Source: Pyropia yezoensis (taxonomy: Eukaryota; Rhodophyta; Bangiophyceae; Bangiales; Bangiaceae). From it: 64,000 nucleotides of DNA. Positions within the stretch are counted from its first letter, which is position 1. Each line of letters begins with the position of its first letter. Both the position numbers and the translations under genes were made by a program. Below, piece after piece: positions 11,769 through 23,139 of the stretch. The notes under the pieces were generated by a model. It saw only the letters and a list, made by a program, of their open reading frames with translations. It searched no databases and was not told where the DNA came from. Location of the stretch: NCBI GenBank assembly GCA_009829735.1, contig CM020618.1, positions 18,957,346-19,021,345 of the forward strand, read 5' to 3'.

Positions 11769-14431
11769 GGGGTGGGCCAGGTGGGGTTGCCGGGTACAGA
11801 GTGGTCGACGACAACAGTCGAGCGCAAGGAGGGCATTGAAAGCGCGTGAAGAGGGCGGGCAGGCAGCGAGACCGACGTCGTTGGCATCGATCATACTCAA
11901 GAGCCCGGCTGAAAACGCGAAGGGCCCGCAACGAGCGTCGTGAATCAGCTGCTTGCGCCTATCACGCACTCGCTGCAGTCTGGAAAGTTGCAGGCGTCGC
12001 AAACGAAAGTGCCTGCCGACTTGCCAACGTTGCGTGGTGGCTGGGCTGCCGCATAGAGCACCGCGGTGGGACTGCCATGGCGTGCCACTCGAGAGGACAC
12101 GTACGCCGACTCGTCTGCCACTGCCCTCGGCGCGCCACGTACTTGCGGAGAGATGCCAAGTGACGTAACCAGTGGTGGCGGCTGCATGAGGTCGCCCCAC
12201 GAATGGCTGCAGCCGCGCGGGGTCACGTGGCGCGCGGGTGCGCGTTGGCAAGTGTGAGGTGGTGTCGTACCTGGGCCTGCGTGTGTCATCGACTTCAAGT
12301 CTTGAGTAAAGGGGCGCACACAGTCGTAAAAGTAGGCGATCCACTGAGTGCCACGGAAGAACGCGCAGTTAGTAACCTAATTAAGTGTGCACAGAGCAGC
12401 CCTATCACCATCCACGTGCCTCCCCACGTGTCCGCCTTGATGTGCAGGTAGCGGTGGCGGCATAGGAGCATAGGGAACATGCGCAGCGAGCACGTAAAGC
12501 ACACAAGACAGGCACAGTTGACGCGGCAGTGATAGCACGTGCTGGAATGGAAGCGCACTTACCTTGTCTCTGCGTGCAATGGGGGCACCAGGCAGCGCTG
12601 CAACAGCCTCTTCCACACTAGTGGGGACCATGGACTCACACCGCTCTCAGTTGACCGGGTGCAGGGGTTAGCCATCGCTGCGGTTGAGGGCCATCGGGGT
12701 CGCAAGCTTGCCGCCGCACTTCACGACGGGCTGCGCACAGGCATGCGACCCCGACTCTGCCCGCGCGGCCGCAATCATGTGGGCCAGCCGGGTCTCTTCG
12801 GTGGGGAGTCCTTACGCGTAAAGTAGATGCCGTGGGAAGATGTGGGTGGGGCTGAAGCTCATCACCACCGCAGGCCTGGCACGACCAACCGACTGGTGCC
12901 ACGCGGATGCTGCTGCGTAGTCATCGTGTAGCGGCTGGGATGCCCTGGCTGGACTCGAGGCCTCCACTTCAAGAGCGTGGATGGTGATACCAGAAAGGCC
13001 ATCTTGTCATGGTGATGTCAAGCAGGTTCTGCCGGGTAGGGCTGGCCCGTCGCCGTCTGAGCGTCGTGGTCGGAGGGCGCAGTGCGAATTCCGGTGATGG
13101 TCTGCGGGTATCGGCCGGCTTGCCGCTGATCCACTGGTGGCCTTGTGTCCATCCCCCAATGAAGCATGTGGAACCCTGATGTGCAGCACGCCATAGGGGG
13201 CAGTCATCAACAGAGAGGTAGACCGTGGAAAGGCATGAAAGGCGCGTCAGAGCCTGGTATGAGTGAGCTACGATGAGCCACTCGAGCTCGTCATTGCCAC
13301 GCAAACCGCTTTCCAGAGACCCCTCGTCACACCGTGGCCAGAACGTCCACATCTACCTCATGCACCTCCCCTTCCCTAAAGGTGTACCAAATAGTTACCA
13401 TCAGGTGCTGTACAGCGCACGGAAAGCTCCAGCGGTGCGTACCACCAGAGCATCGAGACTCAATCGCGCACAGAAATACGGGCGCAGGCTGTTACCATCG
13501 CCATGGCCGCGGTCTCTGGATGACGTGTTTGGCTGGTAAGCCGTGACAGGGGTGTGATGAGCGTCGGGGGGCCGTCAGGAGTCGGGCGGGGGGAGGGAGA
13601 CACTAGGCCAGCTGCTTGTCTGACTCAGACGGGCACCTTACCAGGCGTGCGCTCCCCACTCATATACCGATGGGCGTCCAGGTGTGAAAGCACTCGCTCG
13701 GCTATCGCGCTCGTATGGGTGTCCCTCCAGGCGAAGGCAGCTAATCGCGGACGCCCTACCAACGGATGCAAAGGTGCAGCGCCCGACTGTCGGCGTTTGG
13801 CCACCGACAGCAAACTCACCCGTGATCAGCAACCACGTGGAGAGTGCCACGATGGGCCTGACACGATCCGCGAAGCACCGACACCGCCAGCTCACTGTCC
13901 GCGAAGGGCACTGCAACAAGCTATTAAGTGGCATCCTCACGTGTTGCCATGTGTCGGCAGCAGCTGCCGGGACGAGTCGTGAAAGAGCCGGGCGTGGGAG
14001 GACGGGGTGGAGGCAGATACGTGCTGGACGGGGTGACCGACTGAGATGTGAGGCAATGGAGATCGCGACACGTCGAGACTGGGCGAAACCTGCTGGAGTC
14101 GCTCCCGCCTTTCACGTTGACACACTGTGGTTGCTGCGCCCGTCGGGCACTACGTGCGGGGGTGAGGGCAACATCATGGGGACTGAAAGGCTGAAGAAAA
14201 TTCCCCCACGTGTGTGCGTGCTGGCACTCTCTCGTCCGCGCGGCGAGGGCGACATGAATCACACGCGTGGTCCCATCCCTTGCTCTCCCCTAATCCCGGT
14301 GCGACGGTGCCCCACCCCTCCACCGCCCCCCCCACAGCCCACACGCCTGCGCCCACGCGGCGCCCGCGCCGAGCCCGCACCCTGCTCGGCTACCCGACTC
14401 GTATCATCCCCCGCTCATGGCCAGCATCCCC
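11769..14431. other. hAT interior without a recognised gene
   Basis: Several moderate open frames occur on both strands but none shows a family motif. The part next to the transposase may contain its promoter and leader. Confidence 0.4.
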
Positions 14432-16376
14432 TCACCAACACGCCGCCTCCTCGCGCTCTCCCTCACTTCCCCCCTCGGCCCGCCGCCCTAGCCCAGGAAC
14501 CGGCGATGCCTCCCCCATACCCAGCTCCCACACCCGACCGCAGGCCGTCCGCACTGACGGTGACGCGTCCAGCCCCCGCACAAGTGCCGCCGCAGCCGCA
14601 GCGCCGTCACCGCCGCAGCACCTCCGCGACAGCGCCGCCGCAACCGCGCCGCCGCGGCGCCCCCGCGCCGCTGCCATCGGCGGCGGCGCGCTCAGCTCCC
14701 GCACCACAGGCGGCCGGCGGACGGGCTCCCGCCCCACTTGCGGGGGCATTCCCCCACCTGTCGACGCCTTCGCCAGCGGCGCCGGCAGCGCGCCCGGCTT
14801 CCGCAACGACGGCGGGCCGCCGACCTTCAAAAACACCACCGGCAGCAGCGGGGCGCCCAGCTTGCCGCCGCAGACGCCACCGCCCCTACCACCCCCATCG
14901 CGCGCCCGGCGCGTCACCACCCGGCGTTTCCGCCTTCGCCGGCTGCCCTAACCCGGGTACCGGCCATGCATCCCGCACGCCCAGCTCCCACACCCGACCG
15001 CAAACCGGCCAATAAGTCGGTGACGCGTCCACCCCCCGCACCAGCGTCGCCGCCGTCGCAGCGCCGCTGCGACAGCGCCACCACCACAGCGCCATCGCGG
15101 TGCCCCTGCGCTGCCGCCACCGGGGGCGGCGCGCCCAGGTCCCGCACGAGCGGCGAAAGGCGGCCGAGCTTTTGCCAAACTTGCGCTGACGACAGAGTCG
15201 TCGCCGCCGCCAATTTCCTGGCAGACGCCGCCTCCCTAGCAGGCGCAGCTTCGATAGCTGCCTCGGCGGCGGCAGCCACCGCCGCCGCCAGTCCCACAGC
15301 GTCGACAGCGGGGGGAATCGCCACCGCCGTGGCGGGGTGCGGCAGTGATGGGCGCTCCGTAACGCGCTGTGGCCGCTGCCGACGGCCGCCACCACGGTCG
15401 CCACCAAAGCCATTGCCGCCGCCACTGCCGCTGTTGCCGCTGCCGCTGCCCTTGTCGCCGCCGCGGTCGTCACTGCTGACGGCCATGCGTGTGTCGCCCC
15501 CCGACGAGGAGGCAGCCGTGGGGGAGGTGGTGGCCGGCGCAATGGGCAGCAGCCGGCGGTGGCATGCTGGCGGCGTGCCCCCCGCGCCCACCCACAGCGG
15601 CCGAGCGGACGGCACCGCCAACGGCACCAGCCCCAACGCGAGCGACCGCAGCCGCACCGTCGCACAGACGCTGCAGCGGCTGCTGGTGACGGTGTAGGGT
15701 AACACCGGGGGCGGCGACGGGCCGACCACCACCTCCCCGACCAACCGCGGCGGCGGCGGCGGCGGCTCCACCAGGTCCACCAGCGCCCCTACGTGCTGGC
15801 CGTCAGCACAGAGCGCCCGGAGCGGCGCATCCACGGCCACCAAATCGACGGTCGTCGACGCCGCCGCGCCGCTCCGCACCGCCGCGCTTGTGCAGCACTA
15901 CCGCCGCCGCCTTCTCCGCCACTCGCGGTCGGCGGGTGACCACAATATCAATCTCGATGGACAGCTCGCCAAGGACGTCGCCGCCATGTCCACCGCCGCT
16001 ATCGTCACCATCGCCGCCCTCGACGCCGCCGCCGTCGCCGCCGCCACGCTGGGCCGCCGGCCGGAAAAACTCCATCAGCACGTACGTCCCCCCCCCCAGC
16101 TCGGTGGAGCACGCTATCCCGCGCACCCTGTCCGCGAGCACCCCGCGCCGCGGGTGTCGAGCAGCGCGCCGCTATCCGCCGTGACCGCGTGCGGCAGGAA
16201 CAGCGTCACTCCGGCAAGAACGAGGATGGGGTCGCCGATGGCGGTGGTCGTTATGGTCCGCTCCAGACAAACCGCCGGCGCAAAATTGGCCGGCGAAAAC
16301 GGCCTCAAGCCAAAGGTCCCGCCGCCACCGCCGCCGCCGCTGCCGCCGCCGTCGCCACAGCCGCCGCGGCCCCAGC

Positions 16377-16409
<33 letters not shown>

Positions 16410-16530
16410 CACGCTGCGCCCAACTCGAGCTCTCCCCCGACGGTGACAGCGGCAGTGGCGACGTCGCAGCCGGCTCGCGCCGCGGCTCCCTCAGCGGCTC
16501 CCGGGAGAAAGGCGCCACAGCAGCTCCCAA
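14432..16530 (-). pseudogene. Frameshifted possible cargo gene of the hAT element
   Basis: Three minus-strand frames follow one another. The first reads ERTITTTAIGDPILVLAGVT and LLDTRG. The second reads VLADRVRGIACSTEL, GGTYVLMEFFRP, GELSIEIDIVVTRRPRV. The third reads LVAVDAPLRALCADGQHVGA and a long Gly/Ser/Ala tail. The first shift sits in a GGGG run at about 16156-16159 (one base fewer restores it); the second is near 15880. The segment from GDPILV to EIDIVV resembles a BAH fold (GDxVxV, xYVxxxFFRP, ExxxEID), an inference by eye. The tail contains a roughly 470-bp tandem duplication (about 14500-14920 against 14970-15400). It lies wholly inside the transposon, so it would travel with it. 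Confidence 0.35.
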
Positions 16531-16929
16531 AGCAGCACCGTAAGTACGCCCAGCCGGGTGGTCGGCCCCACCGACTGTGGCAGCCCAAATGGCGCTTCAA
16601 GGGAACTGGCGCCGCCCCCGGCAGTGGCCATGGAAGCACCGGGACGGCACCTGCGGCGGAGCTGGGGCTGGCGCGGGAAACATCAGAGGGGTGAAGGGGA
16701 GGGCTAGGGGGAGGGCGCTTCGATAGATCGGGGAAAAGGAACACTCCACGCCATCGTCGAGCCGCCACCGCAGTTGTCGCCGCCTCCGCGACCTCCGCCA
16801 ACGCCACCGGGGGGAGGTCGGAGGGGGAACACCCCGCAACCCCGACTTCTGCGTGGCGAGTGCTGGTGGCGGAGGCGTACTTCGGTCGGGTCGAGCGCTT
16901 TGGCGAGCCAATTGCGTAATTAAAAATCT

Positions 16930-17068
16930 ACGCGCCAGACTCAACCTCAAGCGTACAATCTTCCGGTCTGTCGGCGGACAAGCGTAGTTCTCTCGGCTCG
17001 AAGAAAGTCAAGCAACCGCGTATATACGCTTGAAAACTACGCGCAACTACGCTTGAGAAAAGTACGCT
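16930..17068. repeat. Right subterminal AAGCGTA/TACGCTT motif cluster
   Basis: The motif appears at about 16949, 16979, 17025, 17049 and 17064 in both orientations. It mirrors the left cluster. Confidence 0.65.
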
Positions 17069-17080
17069 TGACAACCCCTG
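17065..17080 (-). repeat. Right terminal inverted repeat of the hAT element
   Basis: CGCTTGACAACCCCTG, the exact complement of the left end. Confidence 0.95.
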
Positions 17081-17088
17081 GTCTGCAC
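17081..17088. repeat. Right 8-bp target-site duplication (GTCTGCAC)
   Basis: Exact copy of 8907-8914. The empty site would have lain just before a long C run. Confidence 0.95.
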
Positions 17089-18571
17089 CCCCCCCCCCCC
17101 CCACCCCCCCCCCTCCCCGTGTCTGACTGTTCACCAATCATTCCCCTGTCTGTCCCAATTCTCCCAGCAAGCACGCGGGGTAGTGTGTGGAACAAAAATT
17201 TATTGGGGCATGCAGCCACGGAAAATAGAAGATGTGGTTTCCCATATCTAGACAACGACCAACGGTGGGAAGACCATGTGGAAAACAAAGTCCCGTCCCT
17301 TCACATTTTGAACGCCGCCCCCTCCCCCCGCTGTAAAAAACATAAGCGATCGCCACCCTCCCTCCCTTCGTAGATCCCCACCGCGGCGGCACGACCAAGA
17401 AGCGTGACCATGGGCAGGCAGGGACGGCATCGCCCCGGGCCCCCAGGTGAGCCCGTTTTTACGGAACCGTGCTGACCTCCGTGCGCCTCCCCACTTTAAT
17501 TGCTGTCCGATGAAAGGGCAGACGCACTCGGGAGGGTGAGGAGGGGGGTGTCGGGCGCCCACAGGGGTTCAGCTGCAGAGACACCGGAAGCGCGTTGACG
17601 GGGGGTCCGCGCGTCCTGGCTGGCGGGGGTGGCCGGCACGAGGGGGGCAGCAGCGGCAGCGGCCCCCCCACCCCCCCCCCCCCCCCCCCCCCCATATGCG
17701 GAAACAAGACAGGCCTGGCCGCGTTGGGTGACGGTCAGCGTGTTGACGACGCGGCCGTGCGGCGCGGCACCGATAAAAGGTACGGTGTGATGGCCCACAG
17801 CTGCAATTTTGTGGGTGCTGGCGCAGTGAAGTGGCTGGCGAGGGGCCGGAAGCCCACCGAGCTCCTCCCCCCGACACCATACACGGCCTTCCATGACCTT
17901 CCACGTATACCCTCTCCCCCCCCCCCCCCCCCCCTCCCCCCGGTCTTTGTGGGTCGCCGGCCCGCCGCGCATATGTAGCCGAGCCGTTGTCAGCTGGCCC
18001 CCCCCCCCCCCCGCCTCATCCATGCGATCGGCCCGTCGCCGGGGGCCATGCGGGAGGTGTCTGAGCGCCCCGCCTCTTCCCTTGCCACCATCTCCCACCC
18101 ACCCGGCTCCCACCCTCCCCGTGGGGCCCTGTGCCTGGCTGTCCAGTCAATGCCAATCACAGGCCGGGGCACCCAGCAGCCCCCCCTCCCTATCTGGATG
18201 GCGATATTTGCCGGGACATTGGACAAACTTGTTGGGTGCCCTTTACTTTCGTATTTGAATATCCCAGTACGATATGGAGGGTACACGCTGCGCCTCTGCC
18301 ATGGGCGTGGAGTGTCCAGGAGGAGGGCGGCCTGACCCCCAAACCCTATACCATCGCGTGTGCTCGCGCGGTGGCCTCGCTCTTGTCCCCCCGAACTCTC
18401 CGTACACTTGCGACTGCACACGAACCGTTTTTTCCGACCAACACGCGCACCTTTCCTGGCATTCCGTTCACCGTACTCCGTCCCGCACATCCACCTGCCC
18501 ACCCACCATCCTCATCCCCACCCCATCCCTCAACCCCCTCCCGTCCTCTCCACACCTCTCACCGACCGACC
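17089..18571. other. Intergenic, C-homopolymer-rich
   Basis: Long C runs (17090-17115, 17666-17692, 17920-17940, 18000-18012) and no recognisable gene. The last 150 bp before the ATG at 18572 is CT-rich, as leaders often are. It contains one member (17173-17190) of an 18-bp direct repeat found again at 62054. Confidence 0.4.
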
Positions 18572-20716
18572 ATGCCTGGGGAGGCCCAACCTGGCGGCGG
18601 CGCGGCCGGCAGGCCTTATTCCCCGCCGGATGGGGGCGTGGAGCGGGCGGCTGGTCAACCAAGAGCGCCCGCAATTGCGGATGTGCCACCGGGCGGGTCG
18701 GCAATCGCGCCGCCCGCCCACTCTACTGCTGCTGCCGCTACCGTCGGAGACGCGTGCGCCCCCCCCGGCGGTACCCGTAAAGCGCCTGGGCGCAAGCGCA
18801 GGCAGACGAGCGACCCCGCCGAGGAGGCCAGGCTGTTGGCTGCCCGTAAAAACTGCTGGGCGTCGCGGGCGAGGCGCCCGGCGCGGGCGCGTGTCTCCCA
18901 GGCGGTGTTGGCCGCGGGCGGCACCCCCTCTCAAGCAAACCAGGCGGGGGAGATGGCGGGGACGGCCGCGGCAGCCGCCGCGGTGGCCGCCTGTGTTGCC
19001 GGCCAAACGGCAGCCGAGGCCACACGGGCTGGCCACAATGCCATGGCACAGGTGGAGGTCAAGCACACGCTCGGTTGCATGGCACAGCGTGACGCCCGTG
19101 ATCGGGCCACAGGGGCAGGGTTGTTCGCCGGTGGCACGCGCGCACAGGCGGAAAGGGCGAGCGACGTGGCCGCACAGGCTGCAATGGCCGCGGGCCTTGC
19201 CGGCCGGCTGGGAGCAGAGGCAGTGGCGGCGGGCGTGGCTTCCTGGGCGTCTCTCGGATCTGCCGCGTTGGCGCAACCCAGCACGACACGTCTTTCGCCG
19301 ACGGCGGTTGATTTGAGGGCCATTTCCCTACCGACGGCGGCTGTGCCCATGCCGGCGGCTGAGACCAAGCCGGCGACGGTGCCCCCCCCCCCACCGACGG
19401 CGGCTGTGCCCCCCCCGCCGACGGCGGCTGTGTCCTCCCCGCCACCAGCTCTGGTGTGGTCGCCAACCGCCCGGCCGCCCTCCCCCGTCCCCGCCCCGAC
19501 GGCCGTACCCCGCCCGGCGACAGCGTCGACTGCGGTGCCCGTACCGACGACCGCACTGGCTGTGGTTTCCCTGCCGTCGGCAACTGTATCCACCCCGCCG
19601 GCTACTCCCGGCCGGGTGACTGCATGGACTGTGGTGCCCCTGCCGTCGGCGGCTGTGTCGACCCCAGTGGCAACGCGCCGTCGTACCACTGCTACGGCTG
19701 GCGGTGATTCACCCGACGTCCCTCCAACGTCAATGGCCGTCTTGCGGGCCACGTTTCCGTCTGAATTTACGGCGCTAGAGTCTCTGTCGACCACCGCCTT
19801 GCTGCTCGAGGCCCACGCGTGCTGTGACGCCGTCAAGGCAGACGGGCAGATGGAAGCCCTGGACGCCGCCGAGGCGCTGCTGGACAGGGTTGTCAAGGAA
19901 CTACCACCCACCCGCTACTCGGGTGCAGTCGCCGCCACCGTGGACGAATGGTCTGGCAGCAAAAGCTCTTGTGCGAGGCACCTGGCCGCTCGTAAGCTCA
20001 TCCAGATGGTCGTTGAGGACAATGCTGCCCTATCCCAGGTGGCCCATGACAGCCAGTATGGCCTTGGCCTCCCGTGTACCGTCTGTCACGACACGGGCGC
20101 GGATGCAGACGCAGGCACGGACGGCGTGGTAGCAAGCAGAGCTCAAGACGCGCCAGTGTCACGGCCCCCTGCGCCGAGCACCAGCGACGTCCTCCCCGAG
20201 CCCGAGCATAGTTTTCAGGCTTTTGGCGTCTACGCTGCGGCCGCGCCCGCGCCCGCGCCGGCGCCCGCGCCCGCCCCGGCGCCGGCCGTGGTGCCCGCGC
20301 CCTCGCCCGCCCGTGTCGGTACCGCCCGCGCCCACGCTCGACCCGGTAACGGTTGCGTCCGCCCCCGTCCCGGGCACACCATCCACCCCAACCAAGCCCG
20401 GCCCGTGGCGCCCGCGCCCGCGCCGGCGCCCGCGCCCGCGCCCGCGCCGGCGCCCGCGCCGGCGCCCGCGCATGTACCGCCCACCCCCCCAGGCGCGACA
20501 GTACCCAGTGCATTCACGCTGTGGACGAGCGGGCTCAACCGTGATTTTCTCTTGGACGAGTCACAACGGAGCACCCCGCTGCCGTCGCCCGTGTTTACCC
20601 CCCCACCCACACCTCCTCCCGATGCGGTAGGGGCACACGACGACACTGGCGGGGTATGGGAGGGAGGGCCCCCAGAGGACCACAATCTCGACCGGACTGT
20701 CGCCCGTCGCCGTTAA
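18572..20716 (+). CDS. Unrecognised Ala/Pro-rich, largely disordered protein
   Basis: A 714-residue open frame. The N-terminus is Pro/Gly/Ala-rich with a basic patch (APGRKRRQT). About residues 85-240 are Ala-rich and probably helical, with imperfect repeats built on GGTxxQAxxA. A Pro/Val/Thr linker follows with several copies of PTAAVP. A more ordered helical block begins at SMAVLRATFPSEFTALESLS and runs through CARHLAARKLIQMV to CTVCHDTG; its two Cys are spaced CxxC. Near the C-terminus is a long Ala-Pro dipeptide tract (20240-20470). The stop is TAA. No family is recognised. The ordered block and full-length frame argue it is a gene. It is the first gene of the accessory region after the hAT insertion. 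Confidence 0.55.
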   Translation: MPGEAQPGGGAAGRPYSPPDGGVERAAGQPRAPAIADVPPGGSAIAPPAHSTAAAATVGDACAPPGGTRKAPGRKRRQTSDPAEEARLLAARKNCWASRARRPARARVSQAVLAAGGTPSQANQAGEMAGTAAAAAAVAACVAGQTAAEATRAGHNAMAQVEVKHTLGCMAQRDARDRATGAGLFAGGTRAQAERASDVAAQAAMAAGLAGRLGAEAVAAGVASWASLGSAALAQPSTTRLSPTAVDLRAISLPTAAVPMPAAETKPATVPPPPPTAAVPPPPTAAVSSPPPALVWSPTARPPSPVPAPTAVPRPATASTAVPVPTTALAVVSLPSATVSTPPATPGRVTAWTVVPLPSAAVSTPVATRRRTTATAGGDSPDVPPTSMAVLRATFPSEFTALESLSTTALLLEAHACCDAVKADGQMEALDAAEALLDRVVKELPPTRYSGAVAATVDEWSGSKSSCARHLAARKLIQMVVEDNAALSQVAHDSQYGLGLPCTVCHDTGADADAGTDGVVASRAQDAPVSRPPAPSTSDVLPEPEHSFQAFGVYAAAAPAPAPAPAPAPAPAVVPAPSPARVGTARAHARPGNGCVRPRPGHTIHPNQARPVAPAPAPAPAPAPAPAPAPAPAHVPPTPPGATVPSAFTLWTSGLNRDFLLDESQRSTPLPSPVFTPPPTPPPDAVGAHDDTGGVWEGGPPEDHNLDRTVARRR

Positions 20717-21359
20717 ATCGAGCGGCCGCATGTCTCCGACGACACTGCCACCGACGACGCCGCCACCGACGACGCCTCTGCGTCGACACGAGGCGGGCAT
20801 GTGGTAGCCGAGTGCCTTGACAGCGGGGGCTCGTGAGTAGGTGGGCGGGAACCCCCTGTGTGTGATCGTTTGCTTGTCCTGAGGGTTCAGGTGGCCTTGT
20901 GTTTGAGTGTCCACATGTTCTCTGTGTTCACCTGCCATTTCGGGTTGTCGTGCGTAGATTAAGTAAAGGGTTCATTGTGGTCGTGGAAAAAGAGCACACT
21001 TGCATGCCGACGGCCGGCGCGCCAGAGAATCAGCCACAGTGCCATGCTATTTGGCCCCCCCGATGCGCGTGGGTGTAGCGCCTGCCGTTTCGCGCCACTA
21101 TAACCACCTCAAGAGCTGTACCGGCGAAAAGGGTGACCGGGCACTGACGCGGCCTTTGATCCTACCGGTGACCGAGGAAATGGACAACGCGAACGTGTCG
21201 GAATGAGCCGGGCCGACCGTCCCAAACGGGACAGCACGCGGATGGGGATTGGCAACCGCACGCTGGGCGCGGGTACGTGCTCGCGCTCGTCACTACCCAG
21301 GCGGTCGGCAAACGTCGTGCCCCACAGAGGAGCCAGCTTCAAAAGCCTTTCTACAATAT
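20717..21359. other. Intergenic
   Basis: No gene recognised; composition is less extreme than the surroundings and may include the 3' UTR of the preceding gene. Confidence 0.4.
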
Positions 21360-22960
21360 CCTCTCTACATCATCCTCTCCCTAGCCTACTGCCGTCCATG
21401 GCCATACCGCTCCCTCCTGTCACGCCGTCCCGCATTGCGTCGTCGTGCGCCCTAGCCTTACCATCCTTGTAGCCCCTTCCGTGCCGTATCATCCTTGTCC
21501 TTCCCTGTATGGCCATCGTTGCCTCGTCTAGCCTTGTTTGTCTTGCCCAGCGTCACGGTCCTCGCGAGCCGTACCTGGCCATCGTACATTGCCTTTTCGT
21601 GTGGCCTTATCCCGCCTTGCCATGCCAAAAAATGCCTCGCCTAGCCATCCGCGTCAACATTGCCTCGCCTTTCCATGCTTGCCACGAACTGTCTTACCAA
21701 AAAGCGCCTCCCCTTGCCATTCTTGTCACTCCTGCCATCACTGCATTGACTGGCCGCCCTCGACATCCTCGTCGACATTGTCTGTCCTTGCACTGTCTTG
21801 CCGTCCTCGTTGTGCCTCTTGCCTTGTCCTGTCTTGTCACCCTTCTCATCCGTATCCTTCTTGCCCTGTATGAACATCCTTGCCCTGCATTGCCATGCCT
21901 TATCATCCTTGCCATCTGGCGTCATTGACGTGACTTGCCGGGCCTTGCCGTCTCGGCCTTGCCTTCCGGTGCCGCTTTATCCGTGCTTTGCCGGGCCTTG
22001 ACATCCCTGTCTTCTCCGCCGTCAGTGCTGGTCCCTACCGTCCTTGTCGTCTTGGTCGCCCTTCTCATCCTTGCCGCCCTTCTCATTGTTACCGTCATTG
22101 CCACGCTTGCCGTCCTTGCCGTCCTCGCCGTCAAGCCATCCTTACCGTGCCTGTCGTCATTATCGTATTTCCCGTGCGTCGCCATCCTTACCGTCCTTGC
22201 CGTCTTGTCGTGCCTTGCGTTGCATTGCCATCCTTGCCGTCATTGCCGTGTCGTCCTGGCCCTCCTTGCCGTCCCGCATGACACAGTCGCCGTCTTAGGC
22301 TGGCCTTGCCTTGCCTCCTCGACTCCTCGCCATCCAGGTCATCCATGCCGTCCCGCATTGCCCCAGTGCTTATTGCCTTGCGTTGCCATCCTCGTCACAC
22401 GTGCCGTCCTTGCCGGTATTTGTCCTTGTCGGGTTTTGCGCCCTGGCCGGGCCTTGCCGTCCTGGACTTCCCCGCCGTCGCTGTCGGTCCTTGTCGTCCT
22501 TGCCATCCTTCTCTCCCCGCCGCCGTAGGTCCTTGCCGTCATAGCTTTGTTTGTCGTGTCATGTTGTCCTTGCCGTCTCAGCCGTGCCTTGCCGTACTTG
22601 CCGTCCTTGCCGTCCCTGTCTTCCCCGTTGTCCTTGCCGTCTCAGCCGTGCCTCGCCGTGCCTTGCCGTCCTTGCCGTCCTTGCAGTCCCTGTCTTCCCC
22701 GTCGTCCTTGCCGTCCTTGCCGTCCTTGCCGTCCTTGCCGTCCTTGCCGTCCTTGCCGCGCATTGTCATAGTCGCCGTCCTTGCCGTCCTTGCCGTCCTT
22801 GTCATCATTGACGTCTTAGCCGTGCCTTGACATCCTTATCTCCCCCCGCCGTCATTGCCGTCCTTGCCGCCCCTGCCGTGCCTTGCCGCCCTTGTCTTCC
22901 CCGCCTCATTGCAGTCCTTGTCGTCCATGCCTTCTCAGCCTCGCCTTGTCATCGTTGACA
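21360..22960. repeat. Degenerate CCTTGCCGT minisatellite, 1.6 kb
   Basis: Built from variants of CCTTGCCGT (nine bases) and TCCTTG/TCGTC relatives. It is diverged at the left and nearly pure at about 22560-22810. Open frames across it read as repeats such as VLAVLAV or GKDGKDGKD and are artefacts. Confidence 0.85.
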
Positions 22961-23139
22961 TCCTTGTCGTCCCGCGTCGTGCTGCTATTCAGATGACCAT
23001 ACCACACAGCGCTGCCAACAATCCGACCTCTCCTGCTGCGCCCGAACAATGAACACCCCTCCAACCTGAGTGCACTCGCCCAGGTGGCCCCAACCGACCC
23101 GCCTGCGGGAAGCAGGCGAAACAGCGGGCGAGGGAAGGA

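Larger units (their letters stand above)
8915..17080. mobile_element. Complete hAT-superfamily DNA transposon, 8.2 kb
   Basis: The ends are perfect 16-bp inverted repeats: CAGGGGTTGTCAAGCG at 8915-8930 and its complement at 17065-17080, flanked by the exact 8-bp duplication GTCTGCAC. Subterminal zones hold many AAGCGTA / TACGCTT heptamers in both orientations (about 8943-9125 and 16945-17068), the layout expected for transposase-binding motifs of hAT elements. Inside are a minus-strand hAT transposase (9182-11768) and, near the right end, a second frameshifted minus-strand gene (14432-16530). The span 11769-14431 holds no gene I recognise. Exact TIRs and TSD point to a fairly recent insertion. 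Confidence 0.95.

Noticed and set aside
11769..12344. Upstream extension of the transposase frame
   Set aside because: Arg/Pro/His-rich composition without family motifs; the ATG at 11768 gives a normal-length hAT protein.
21797..22830. Open frames in the minisatellite reading [15 protein letters not shown] or GKDGKDGKD
   Set aside because: They are the nine-base repeat translated in different frames, with no start context or domain.
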